Positions 9,116 to 17,399 of a stretch of 64,000 nucleotides of DNA are shown here, piece after piece. The notes under the pieces were generated by a model. The model made no database searches, was not told the origin of the DNA, and was given only the letters and a program-made list of their open reading frames with translations. Numbering within the stretch: the stretch's first letter is position 1; the number at the start of each line of letters is the position of its first letter. Source of the stretch: Sphingobacteriales bacterium (lineage in GTDB: Bacteria > Bacteroidota > Bacteroidia > Chitinophagales > Chitinophagaceae); contig JACRJO010000010.1 in NCBI GenBank assembly GCA_016219985.1, forward strand, positions 164,374-228,373. Reading direction: 5' to 3'. Both the position numbers and the translations under genes were made by a program.

Positions 9116-10150
9116 ATGAAAGCCAGGAAATGGATGCTTTTTTGTGTACTGTTTTGTGCAGAAATGGGGATCGCCCAATCGCAGGACGATTCTCTTTTGC
9201 AGGTCATTTCGGCAAAAGTGGAGTGGAGCAGCCAGTTTCCCCAGCCAGCAAAAAAACAAGGGCGTAAAATTAAATCGGCGCGTGATCTGCTTGGGGCTAT
9301 TGCAGGTTCAGACCGGTCAGATGAAATGGCGTTAAACAAACCGGTTGCCCTTTTTGCCACGGACCCGCAGCATTATTGGGTGGCTGACCAGGGAACCGGG
9401 CTCGTTTTCAGGATAAGCAATAATAAAATTGGGACACCCCGGGTTTTTGCCAAAGGGAAATTCAGGGCTGAATCAATTGTGGGGATCTGTTATCTTCCGG
9501 GGAAAGGGATATTATTTAGCGATTCGAGGGTAAATAAACTTTATTTACTCCCGGAAGACGGCCGGAAAGTCGTTCCTTTTGCCGGGACTGATACGCTGAT
9601 GCAGCCCACGGGTATTTGTATCTCCCCTCTTACGGGAGAGGTTTGGGTGATGGAGACTGCGGCTCATCGTATTATTGTTTACAACCAGGATGGTAAGCGG
9701 TTATATACTATTGGAAAGCGGGGAAACGGACCGGGTGATTTTAACTACCCGATCGCAGCCTGTTTTGACCGGAACGGGTTCTCCTATGTGGTGGATGCAT
9801 TGAATTACCGGATACAGGTATTTGACCAGGCCGGTAAGTGGATCCGTTCTTTCGGAAGTGCGGGAAACGCATCGGGCTATTTTGCCTTGCCCAAAGGGGT
9901 AGCTATCGATTCATACGGGAATGTATATGTAACCGATGCGCTGTTTCATAATGTCCAGATATTCAGTCCGGCGGGAACTTTCCTTTACAATTTTGGCAGC
10001 CAGGGAAGGGAACCCGGTCAGTTCTGGATGCCGGCCGGAATTTTTATTGACAGTAAGGATAATATTTATATAGCAGACAGCTATAATGCAAGAATACAGG
10101 TATTTCAACTGGTAAATATTATAACAAATGATGCGAAACTGGCTCAGTAA
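9116..10150 (+). CDS. Secreted NHL-repeat beta-propeller protein of the cytochrome locus
   Basis: A 344-residue protein with a cleavable signal peptide (about residues 1-21, ending GIAQ). From about residue 75 it has NHL-type repeats of the form P-x-G-I-x-x-x-x-x-G-x-x-Y/W-V-x-D-x-x-x-x-R-I-x-V-x; five to six blades can be read (WVADQ, LFSDS, WVMET, YVVDA, YVTDA, YIADS). It carries no haem motif. It should form a periplasmic or surface propeller. Its end overlaps the start of the multiheme gene by 23 bases, which implies coupled translation. NHL proteins next to multiheme cytochromes are known from metal-reducing bacteria, so a scaffold role is inferred. Confidence 0.8.
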   Translation: MKARKWMLFCVLFCAEMGIAQSQDDSLLQVISAKVEWSSQFPQPAKKQGRKIKSARDLLGAIAGSDRSDEMALNKPVALFATDPQHYWVADQGTGLVFRISNNKIGTPRVFAKGKFRAESIVGICYLPGKGILFSDSRVNKLYLLPEDGRKVVPFAGTDTLMQPTGICISPLTGEVWVMETAAHRIIVYNQDGKRLYTIGKRGNGPGDFNYPIAACFDRNGFSYVVDALNYRIQVFDQAGKWIRSFGSAGNASGYFALPKGVAIDSYGNVYVTDALFHNVQIFSPAGTFLYNFGSQGREPGQFWMPAGIFIDSKDNIYIADSYNARIQVFQLVNIITNDAKLAQ

Positions 10151-11843
10151 AATGATATTATCAGCAGGTTGCTTCTGCTGCCCGGGGTATATTCATATTC
10201 AAGCGCAGACAATTGTGAATACACGTCACAATCTTTCTGTAAGCGGTCCGGGTACTGTTAAAGCAAGCAGCGAATCAGAGATCTGTATCTTCTGCCATAC
10301 GCCGCATAATTCCTCCCCGCTTCCGCCGCTCTGGAATCATGCCAATTCCGGTTCGGTTTATACGCTTTATTCCAGTTCAACCCTGAATGCCTTACCCGGC
10401 CAGCCCGATGGAACTTCCATCTTATGCCTTGCCTGTCATGACGGAACTGTGGCGCTGGGTAATATACTTTCCCGGGGCCCGATTTCATTTTCTGCGGGAG
10501 TAACCACCATGCCTGCCGGTAATAAGAACCTGACGACCGATTTATCCGATGATCACCCGGTTTCATTTCTGTACAATGCGGTACTCTCCACAGCCGATGG
10601 TCAATTAAAAAACCCATCAGCCATTACAAGCCCGGTACATCTCGAGGGAGAAAAAGTCCAGTGTATCTCCTGTCATGACCCGCACCAGAACAGTACCAGT
10701 TCTTTCCTGGTAACTACTTCCCAGGCTTCGGCGCTTTGTATGAGTTGCCATGACCGGACTTACTGGAATACTTCCACACATAAAACCTCAACACGTACAT
10801 GGAATGGTACGGCTCCTAACCCCTGGTTTCATACGCCGTACACCACCGTGGCAAATAATGCCTGCGAGAACTGTCATAATCCGCATAATGCGGGTGGCAA
10901 GTTACGCCTGATGAAATACCAGCCGGAAGAAAACAACTGCCTCGATTGTCATAACGGCAATGCGGCAGGAAAGAATGTGCAAACACAGCAATTAAAGACC
11001 TACCGTCATGATGTGTTTGCCTATACGGGTGTGCATGACCCGGTTGAGAATGCCAGTATTGTAAACAGGCATGTGGAATGTGTGGATTGCCATAATCCGC
11101 ATGCGGTCAACAGCAGTACCGCCTCCGCCCCGGCGATTAAGGGATTTGAGACGGGTGTTTCGGGAATTAACCAGGCTGGTAACCCCGTGGCCGCCGCTAC
11201 ATATTCGTATGAAATTTGTTATAAATGTCATGCAGGTAATACATGGGCTCCGGCTGCTGCAACTGCCCGGCAGATTGTGCAGAGCAATGTGCGGCTTGAG
11301 TTTGCCACCACCAACCCTTCATTCCACCCGGTAGTGGGCCCCCGGAATAATGCCGAAGTGGTACCCAACCTGATCGCTCCGAATACCGCAACAACAGTGT
11401 TATATTGTACGGCCTGTCATGCCAGTGATGGTGCAACTTCACCGGCTGGTCCGCACGGATCTATTTATCCGCAGATCATGAAATTACAATACCTGAAAGC
11501 CGATGGAAATACAACTGCCAGCGGCACCACTGAATCCGCCGCTGCCTACGCTTTGTGTTACAGTTGCCATAACCGGACCAATCTCCTGGCCGGGAACAAT
11601 TCCTTCCCCGAGCACAGCAAACATGTTGTATCAGAGCGTACCCCTTGCAATACCTGCCACGATCCGCATGGCATCAGTTCCACACAGGGTAATGCCACCA
11701 ATAATTCCAGCCTGGTCAACTTTAATACAACAGTGGTAAAGCCGTCATCCGGCGGTATTCTGCGGTTTGAAGATCAGGGCTCCCGCCGGGGTCGTTGTTA
11801 TCTGACCTGCCACGGGCAAAACCATAACCCCCTTAGTTATTGA
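10128..11843 (+). CDS. Secreted dodecaheme c-type cytochrome
   Basis: A 571-residue exported protein with a signal peptide ending near residue 27 (HIQAQ). It has eleven CXXCH haem-attachment motifs (CIFCH at 53, then CLACH, CISCH, CMSCH, CENCH, CLDCH, CVDCH, CYKCH, CTACH, CYSCH, CNTCH) and one unusual CX3CH, C557 to H562, near the C-terminus. Several are followed by N/D-P-H, as in the doubled-CXXCH family. The first 200 residues are closely similar to the tetraheme protein encoded next door, including PLWNH and the CLACHDGTVAL block. This suggests that a nanowire-type tetraheme unit was extended with more haem modules. It is probably part of an extracellular electron-transfer chain. Confidence 0.9.
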   Translation: MMRNWLSKMILSAGCFCCPGYIHIQAQTIVNTRHNLSVSGPGTVKASSESEICIFCHTPHNSSPLPPLWNHANSGSVYTLYSSSTLNALPGQPDGTSILCLACHDGTVALGNILSRGPISFSAGVTTMPAGNKNLTTDLSDDHPVSFLYNAVLSTADGQLKNPSAITSPVHLEGEKVQCISCHDPHQNSTSSFLVTTSQASALCMSCHDRTYWNTSTHKTSTRTWNGTAPNPWFHTPYTTVANNACENCHNPHNAGGKLRLMKYQPEENNCLDCHNGNAAGKNVQTQQLKTYRHDVFAYTGVHDPVENASIVNRHVECVDCHNPHAVNSSTASAPAIKGFETGVSGINQAGNPVAAATYSYEICYKCHAGNTWAPAAATARQIVQSNVRLEFATTNPSFHPVVGPRNNAEVVPNLIAPNTATTVLYCTACHASDGATSPAGPHGSIYPQIMKLQYLKADGNTTASGTTESAAAYALCYSCHNRTNLLAGNNSFPEHSKHVVSERTPCNTCHDPHGISSTQGNATNNSSLVNFNTTVVKPSSGGILRFEDQGSRRGRCYLTCHGQNHNPLSY

Positions 11844-11863
11844 TTTTCAATAGAAAGTATTTA

Positions 11864-11901
11864 TATGACATTTGTCATTCTCAGGCATAATATATGTCAT
11901 A
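11864..11901 (+). promoter_or_regulatory. Cytochrome-locus promoter element 2
   Basis: TATGA-N6-TCATT (11864-11879), 16 bases, then GTCATA (11896-11901): the same layout as upstream of the first cytochrome operon. Here the inner part is the perfect 14-bp palindrome ATGACATTTGTCAT (11865-11878). It lies 63 bases before the tetraheme gene and shows that the tetraheme gene has its own promoter. Confidence 0.5.
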
Positions 11902-11964
11902 AAAGTGTAACCTATTCATATTAAACTTTGATATGATTTAATTCATTCCATTAAAAATAGTTTT

Positions 11965-12591
11965 ATGAAACCGGTCAAAAATGTATGTCTTGTTATCGCA
12001 GCTTTATTTTGTTTTCAGCTAATGCAGGCACAAACCATTGTGGGTTCCAAACACGACTTTTCCACACAGGCCTGGAATACCAGCGTTGGCCAGCAGATTT
12101 GTATCGTTTGCCATACGCCGCACAATGCCTCCACCACTGTTACAGATGCCCCGTTATGGAACCACGCATCCACCGCGTCCACTTTTACACTATATAGTTC
12201 GTCCACACTGAACTCCACCATGAGTCAGCCGGATGCAAGCTCCAAGCTCTGCCTGAGTTGTCATGATGGCACCGTTGCACTGGAAAATTTTGGTACCACC
12301 ACCAATGGTACCCATTTCATTACCAGTGTTTATAATCTGGGTTCCGGACTGAATAATGACCACCCGGTATCATTTACGTATGACGCAGCGCTTGCCACAA
12401 CGGATGGTGGCCTGAAAAACCCCACAACCACAGCTTCCGGACTGGGAGGAACAATCAGTCAGAATATGTTGTTTGGCGGAAAAATGCAATGTGCTTCCTG
12501 CCATGATGTGCATAACAGCGCAGGCCAGCCTAAATTGCTCCTGAAATCGAACGCAGCCAGCGCTCTTTGCCTGACCTGTCATGCGAAATAA
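11965..12591 (+). CDS. Secreted tetraheme c-type cytochrome, OmcE-like nanowire candidate
   Basis: A 208-residue exported cytochrome with a signal peptide of about 22 residues (ending LMQAQ). There are four CXXCH motifs, at residues 46, 96, 176 and 202, the last only two residues before the C-terminus. The blocks CIVCHTPHNAS, PLWNHAST, LCLSCHDGT and NDHPVSFTYD fit what I recall of OmcE from Geobacter, a tetraheme subunit that polymerises into extracellular filaments. Polymerisation here is an inference. It has its own promoter element and is followed by a strong hairpin, so it may be expressed separately from, and more highly than, its neighbours. It is a paralogue of the N-terminal part of the dodecaheme protein. 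Confidence 0.85.
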   Translation: MKPVKNVCLVIAALFCFQLMQAQTIVGSKHDFSTQAWNTSVGQQICIVCHTPHNASTTVTDAPLWNHASTASTFTLYSSSTLNSTMSQPDASSKLCLSCHDGTVALENFGTTTNGTHFITSVYNLGSGLNNDHPVSFTYDAALATTDGGLKNPTTTASGLGGTISQNMLFGGKMQCASCHDVHNSAGQPKLLLKSNAASALCLTCHAK

Positions 12592-12649
12592 CCACAGCCA
12601 CTGTATCTCTATATCGCGAAAGCGAACCTACAGGTTTTAAGAATCCAGC

Positions 12650-12679
12650 ACACCGGGAACTGGCAACAGTTCCCGGTGT
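12650..12679 (+). terminator. 13-bp hairpin with GCAA loop after the tetraheme gene
   Basis: A perfect 13-bp stem (ACACCGGGAACTG and its complement) closes a GCAA tetraloop. No T-run follows; the next bases are ATTAAAAAC and the next gene starts 16 bases later. It may be an attenuator or an mRNA 3' stabiliser between the tetraheme gene and the NHL lipoprotein gene. Confidence 0.6.
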
Positions 12680-12694
12680 ATTAAAAACTATTTT

Positions 12695-13774
12695 ATGAAA
12701 TTCCGGTTCACAGGATTTTTACTGTTTCTTTTGCTGCTGCCGGTATTGTTTTCGTCCTGCAGCAGGAAGCTGGTGAATACCCGTTCACTTGTCATTTATC
12801 CTGCGCCTCCTGATACCACCCGGATACAGTACCTCACCAGTTTTACCAGCGCGGTTGATATAAGTGGTAAGCGTTCTGCTTTGAAATCCACCGTGCTGGG
12901 TGACGAAACCCCATTATCCCTCCGCAAACCCTATGGCATTGCCAGTTCTCCCGGTAAATTGTATATATGTGACGCAGGTACCGGGGGGTTAGCCATTATT
13001 GACCTGGCCAAAAAGAAATTTACTCCCTTTGTTCCGGGAGGAAAAGGAAAACTCCGCATGCCTGTCAACTGCTGTACTGATGAAGACGGAAGGTTATACG
13101 TGGCAGATGGCGAACGGGGAGATGTTGTGGTCTTTGACAAAGACCTTAATTACCTCGCATCACTCGGAAATCCCTACCCCTCCCGCGAATTCAGGCCCCT
13201 GGATGTATGTGTGACAGCCGATAAAGTATGGGTGACCAATTCAAAAGGAGCTTCCATCTGCAGTTACAATAAATCAGATTTTTCTTTCTCGGGTTCATTC
13301 CCGGATACACTGCCGGCTGAAGTACGCCTGTTCTATAACCCGATCAACATTACTGCGGGGGCAGGTAAAATCTATGTGACCGATTTTGGTGATTTTAAAA
13401 TCAAGGTCCTGGATGAAGCCGGCCAGTTTCTCTACTCCATCGGGCAATATGGAAAAGCGCCCGGGCAGTTTGTACGCCCCAAAGGAATTGCCGTGGACCA
13501 GGATCAGTTATTGTACGTGGTGGACGCCGGTTTTGAAAACGTTCAGCTGTTTAATGAACAAGGTAAACTCCTGATGTATTTTGGCGGCCCTTATAAGGCG
13601 CCGGGAGATATGTGGCTGCCGGCAAAAGTGTATATCGATTATAAAAACAGGGAATACTATAAAAAGTGGGTGTCAAAGGAGTATGAACTGAGTTATCTCA
13701 TTTTTGTATCAAACCAGTACGGGCCCGATAAGATCAGTGTTTACGGGGCAGTGAAGCCTGTGGCGGTTAAATAA
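12695..13774 (+). CDS. NHL-repeat lipoprotein of the cytochrome locus
   Basis: A 359-residue lipoprotein with a signal peptide ending VLFSSC (Cys22) and a mature start SRKLVNT. The stretch YPAPPDTTRIQYL near residue 45 is the usual lead-in of NHL lipoproteins found with multiheme cytochromes. Five to six NHL blades follow (LYICDA, LYVADG, VWVTNS, IYVTDF, LYVVDA). It should be anchored to a membrane, facing the periplasm or the outer surface. It carries no haem motif. It lies between the tetraheme and pentaheme genes and has no function beyond an inferred docking or scaffold role. Confidence 0.8.
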   Translation: MKFRFTGFLLFLLLLPVLFSSCSRKLVNTRSLVIYPAPPDTTRIQYLTSFTSAVDISGKRSALKSTVLGDETPLSLRKPYGIASSPGKLYICDAGTGGLAIIDLAKKKFTPFVPGGKGKLRMPVNCCTDEDGRLYVADGERGDVVVFDKDLNYLASLGNPYPSREFRPLDVCVTADKVWVTNSKGASICSYNKSDFSFSGSFPDTLPAEVRLFYNPINITAGAGKIYVTDFGDFKIKVLDEAGQFLYSIGQYGKAPGQFVRPKGIAVDQDQLLYVVDAGFENVQLFNEQGKLLMYFGGPYKAPGDMWLPAKVYIDYKNREYYKKWVSKEYELSYLIFVSNQYGPDKISVYGAVKPVAVK

Positions 13775-13815
13775 ACGACCGGGCATCCGTGCGGATCCAT
13801 TAAAGAAAAACCGGC

Positions 13816-14382
13816 TTGAAACCAAACCTTCTATATTACCTTATTTTGCTGCTGATGACAGCCGCCGCCCTGGTATTGCTGGCTGCCTGTTCTCCCAAAA
13901 CCGGGGGCGGGGTGTTACGCTTTTTCTTTGACGGCGTGCCGGAAAAAAAGCAGCAGGACAGTTTGCTCCGGCTCGCAAAAACCACGGATTCAGTGAAACG
14001 TCAGCAGGATACGATGAACGCAATGGCCGCCACCGGGTTTCTGCACCCCCCCTACAAGCAAAGAGCCTGCAGTAAATGCCATACCGGGGATGCTCCCGGC
14101 AAACCGGTGTACAACCAGGATGCAGTGTGCTATACCTGTCACGAAAATTTTACGGTTAAATACGAATATGTGCACGGGCCGGTCGCCGCCGGTTTCTGCA
14201 CCACCTGTCATGCCCCGCATTACAGCGATAATAAAAAGTTACTTATCCGTAAAGGCCAGGCCCTGTGCCTGGATTGTCATGACCGGGAGCTGGTTTTTAA
14301 AAATGAAACACATACTGAAATCGGGAATACTTCCTGCACCGAATGTCATAACCCGCATGGAGGAACCGGACGATTTTTTTAA
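13816..14382 (+). CDS. Pentaheme c-type cytochrome lipoprotein
   Basis: A 188-residue lipoprotein starting with TTG at 13816; no in-frame ATG precedes the signal peptide, which ends LLAAC (Cys25). After a conserved VLRFFFDGVPEKK segment and a charged helix come five CXXCH motifs, at residues 85, 105, 128, 151 and 174, the last two-thirds being doubled-CXXCH repeats with C-H-A-P-H and C-H-N-P-H. It is likely a membrane-anchored periplasmic or outer-membrane electron carrier feeding the larger cytochromes. The next gene begins 11 bases downstream, so both are on one transcript. Confidence 0.85.
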   Translation: MKPNLLYYLILLLMTAAALVLLAACSPKTGGGVLRFFFDGVPEKKQQDSLLRLAKTTDSVKRQQDTMNAMAATGFLHPPYKQRACSKCHTGDAPGKPVYNQDAVCYTCHENFTVKYEYVHGPVAAGFCTTCHAPHYSDNKKLLIRKGQALCLDCHDRELVFKNETHTEIGNTSCTECHNPHGGTGRFF

Positions 14383-14393
14383 ACTGATATAAC

Positions 14394-16352
14394 CTGAAAA
14401 GAGTACCTGTCATATTCATCCTGCTGACCCTGGTTCCTTCCGCGGTCTTAAGGGCCCAGGCACAAACTGTGCCCACCGGGTTCTGGCGCCTGCACCGGTA
14501 CAGCGGGGAGCTGAAGCTGAATGGATTTTACCGGGAACAGCAACGGAATGGATACCGGTTCAGCGAAAAACAACAAACCACCAATTATATGGCAGGGCTG
14601 GCCCTGCGCACACAGAGTTATTTCTGGCATCCCCGCTTTATCACCCTGGACGTGGACGCGGAATATACCCCTGCCCGTTCAGATGAAAAATTCCTGGTTA
14701 TACCCGATCAGGCAGAGACCAGGGATGTGCGGAAAGCGGATATCCGGCTCACTATTCTGCCGCAACATAAATATTCGCTGGTTTCCTACCTGAATTACAG
14801 CCGGGTGTATAATAACCGCGAGAACCTGTCGAATATCCGGTCTTCCGGAACCAACTGGGGCAGCACTCTTTTTATGCGGTCAAAATTTATCCCTTTTTCC
14901 CTGGGATACACCAGCTGGGATCAGCAGGAAGACGAACTGCTGACGGGGCGCTCTTTTTTAAACCGCCAGAAGAATGTGGAAGCCCGGTTTAATAAATCAT
15001 TCGGCTCGCTTGATAAACAGGAACTGCTTCTTTCCAGGAATTACTTTTTCCGGAGAGACTACAGCCGGTTTGCCGTTTCCAATACGATCTACAATGCCAA
15101 TTATTCGGGATTGTTTTTTACCGGGAAAGCCAAAAAAAACACGATCAGTAATTATATGTCCGGCAACTGGCAGCGCGGGAATGAGCCATTCGACCGGTAC
15201 CAGGCGATCAGCAATATGAACTGGGACCTGCATCACGGTTTTCACTTCAATAATCACTATACCTATTTCGGGGAAAACCGGTTTTCCCAGCGGCTTGACC
15301 AGCATAAAGCCGGGGCGGCCCTGCAGCACCAGCTCTTTCAAAGCCTGCACACACGGATATCCTATGAATATACCACTACGGCGCAGACCACGTACAGCCA
15401 GCAATTGTCGAGAGGCGCCGGAGAGTTTAATTATTCTAAGATCATCCTGAAAAAGCACCAGCTTGACCTGAACGGGTCTTATGCATTGCAACAGGAAAAA
15501 TGGAAAAGCGCGGATGCCATGGTTACTGTTCTGAATGAGGCGATCACCCTGCGCGATGGTTTGGTAACACTGCTTTCCAGGGCCTATGCTGATGCAGCCA
15601 GCATACAACTGAAAGACGGGACAGGCACCCTGTATTACCAGCTGAACCTGGACTATATTATTATTCCGCAGGGAAATTTCATACAGGTACAGCGTGTACC
15701 GGGGGGATTGATTCCGGATAATACAACGGTCTATGCAGACTACACCGCTATGCAACCGGGTAATTTTTCGTATTACAGTACAAATTCACAGGTCGGGGCG
15801 GGGCTCTATTTTTTTAACCGGCTGATCGGGGTTTACTATCGCCGGGCCGTCCAGGATTACCAGCAGCTCAAACAGGCCGGCTTCCTGACCCTGAATTATT
15901 TTCACCAGAAAGTGGCGGGTATCCGGGCAGATTATAAATGGCTGAGTGCAGGCGTTGAATATGATAAAATGAACAGTACGGTATTGCCGTATGAACTGTT
16001 CAGGTATTATTTACAATTGCAGGGCTCCATAAAAGATAAATGTATTCTTTCTGCCAGTGGTAATATCTATCATTACACCATGCTGAATGATATCCCGGAT
16101 GTCCGGTTTACGGACATTACGGCGGCCATCATGTTCAGGTTTACAAAGAAAGTCAGTCTTTCCACTTCTATAGCCTGCCGGGAACAAACCGGCCAGGGAT
16201 TAAACCTGAATATGCTGAATAGCCGTACTGAATTGTCGGCCAACCTGCATAAACTCCGGTTTGGGGTGATATATAATTATTATGACAGGATACTTTCTGC
16301 TGAGCGAATAAAATTCAATGCTGTAACCGTTCAATGCCTGAGGAGATTCTGA
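14394..16352 (+). CDS. Secreted probable outer-membrane beta-barrel protein of the cytochrome locus
   Basis: About 652 residues if read from the CTG at 14394. That start gives a clear signal peptide (KRVPVIFILL to AQAQT) that a start at the GTG 14469 would lose. No ATG or TTG is available in frame, so the start is either a rare CTG or was altered by a sequence error. The mature protein is rich in alternating aromatic and polar residues (YTSWDQQ, NYYDRIL) and lacks haem motifs, which fits a barrel of 20 or more strands; it ends with Phe (CLRRF). It lies between two cytochrome genes, as MtrB-type or other porin-cytochrome barrels do. I see no clear MtrB motif, so function is inferred from position. 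Confidence 0.65.
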   Translation: MKRVPVIFILLTLVPSAVLRAQAQTVPTGFWRLHRYSGELKLNGFYREQQRNGYRFSEKQQTTNYMAGLALRTQSYFWHPRFITLDVDAEYTPARSDEKFLVIPDQAETRDVRKADIRLTILPQHKYSLVSYLNYSRVYNNRENLSNIRSSGTNWGSTLFMRSKFIPFSLGYTSWDQQEDELLTGRSFLNRQKNVEARFNKSFGSLDKQELLLSRNYFFRRDYSRFAVSNTIYNANYSGLFFTGKAKKNTISNYMSGNWQRGNEPFDRYQAISNMNWDLHHGFHFNNHYTYFGENRFSQRLDQHKAGAALQHQLFQSLHTRISYEYTTTAQTTYSQQLSRGAGEFNYSKIILKKHQLDLNGSYALQQEKWKSADAMVTVLNEAITLRDGLVTLLSRAYADAASIQLKDGTGTLYYQLNLDYIIIPQGNFIQVQRVPGGLIPDNTTVYADYTAMQPGNFSYYSTNSQVGAGLYFFNRLIGVYYRRAVQDYQQLKQAGFLTLNYFHQKVAGIRADYKWLSAGVEYDKMNSTVLPYELFRYYLQLQGSIKDKCILSASGNIYHYTMLNDIPDVRFTDITAAIMFRFTKKVSLSTSIACREQTGQGLNLNMLNSRTELSANLHKLRFGVIYNYYDRILSAERIKFNAVTVQCLRRF

Positions 16353-16353
16353 T

Positions 16354-17385
16354 ATGAAAAAATTTTGTACGGGTATATTGTTGCTGGGTTTACTTTTTAC
16401 TGTATTGCAGTCAGGTGCACAGGATAAAAAAAAGGAGACAGCTAAATGCCTTGAATGCCATAAGAAAGTGAATGAAAACCCTTTTGTACATAAGCCATCG
16501 GGCCGGTCCTGCCTCACCTGTCATGAATCCAATGGCAAACCGCACCCGTCTGATAAAGCGGAGGGATTTAAGTTAACGGAGAAGCTGCCAGCACTCTGTT
16601 ACCAGTGTCATGATGATATGTCCGAAGGTAAATCGGTCCATCCCCCGGTTAAAAGAGGGTTCTGCCTCGACTGTCATGAAGTACACAGTTCTAAAAACCA
16701 GAAACTCACATTTGCGGCATCCCCTGAGGTTTGTTTTTTTTGCCACAGTGAACTGGAAAAAAAGGCGGACAACAGCGGGCATGTACACAGTGCCATCCGG
16801 GAAGGGAATTCCTGCCTGACCTGCCATTCCCCGCATATGGCTTCGCAGCCACGCCTGCTCCAGGCAGAGGAAAAGGAACTCTGCCTGCAATGTCATGATA
16901 AAGTGATCCGGAAAGATTCCCTGGGTTTCAGGAATATTAAGAAGGAACTGGAGATCAACCGTTTCATCCATGGCGCTATTGAGAAGAATGGCTGTTCCGG
17001 TTGTCATGATCCCCATGCAGCTACAGATAGTAAACTACTGAAGGCTGCTTTTCCGCAGGGAACCTATGTAAATGCCAAGGATAAACAGAATGTGGCCCTG
17101 TGCTTTAAATGCCATGACCCTGCGCTACTGGAAAAGAAGACGACCACGCTTACCTCATTCCGTAACGGCGAGCAGAACCTGCATTTTAAGCATACCTATA
17201 AGTTCAAAGGGAGAAACTGCACCAACTGCCATGGGATACATGCAGGTCCCAATCAGTTCATGCTGCTGGATGAGGTAAAATTCGGCAACTGGATGATGCC
17301 GCTGAAATACACCAGGACAGAACAAGGCGGTTCCTGTATCACGGCCTGCCATGCAGTAAAATCTTATGCACGGACCATTCAGTAG
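16354..17385 (+). CDS. Secreted undecaheme c-type cytochrome, doubled-CXXCH type
   Basis: A 343-residue exported cytochrome with a signal peptide ending near residue 23 (SGAQ). Ten CXXCH motifs occur at residues 32, 53, 82, 104, 127, 154, 177, 214, 250 and 289, and one CX3CH (C328 to H333) lies ten residues from the end, as in the dodecaheme protein. Repeated CLTCHSPH and CHDPH segments put it in the doubled-CXXCH family. The gene begins only 1 base after the barrel stop, so the two are made together. It is a plausible periplasmic or barrel-embedded partner in the conduit. Confidence 0.9.
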   Translation: MKKFCTGILLLGLLFTVLQSGAQDKKKETAKCLECHKKVNENPFVHKPSGRSCLTCHESNGKPHPSDKAEGFKLTEKLPALCYQCHDDMSEGKSVHPPVKRGFCLDCHEVHSSKNQKLTFAASPEVCFFCHSELEKKADNSGHVHSAIREGNSCLTCHSPHMASQPRLLQAEEKELCLQCHDKVIRKDSLGFRNIKKELEINRFIHGAIEKNGCSGCHDPHAATDSKLLKAAFPQGTYVNAKDKQNVALCFKCHDPALLEKKTTTLTSFRNGEQNLHFKHTYKFKGRNCTNCHGIHAGPNQFMLLDEVKFGNWMMPLKYTRTEQGGSCITACHAVKSYARTIQ

Positions 17386-17399
17386 AGGCAGGACAACAG

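Noticed and set aside
14997..15755. Minus-strand open frame of 252 codons inside the barrel gene
   Set aside because: The plus frame has a signal peptide and barrel-like strand pattern; the minus frame shows no recognisable motif.
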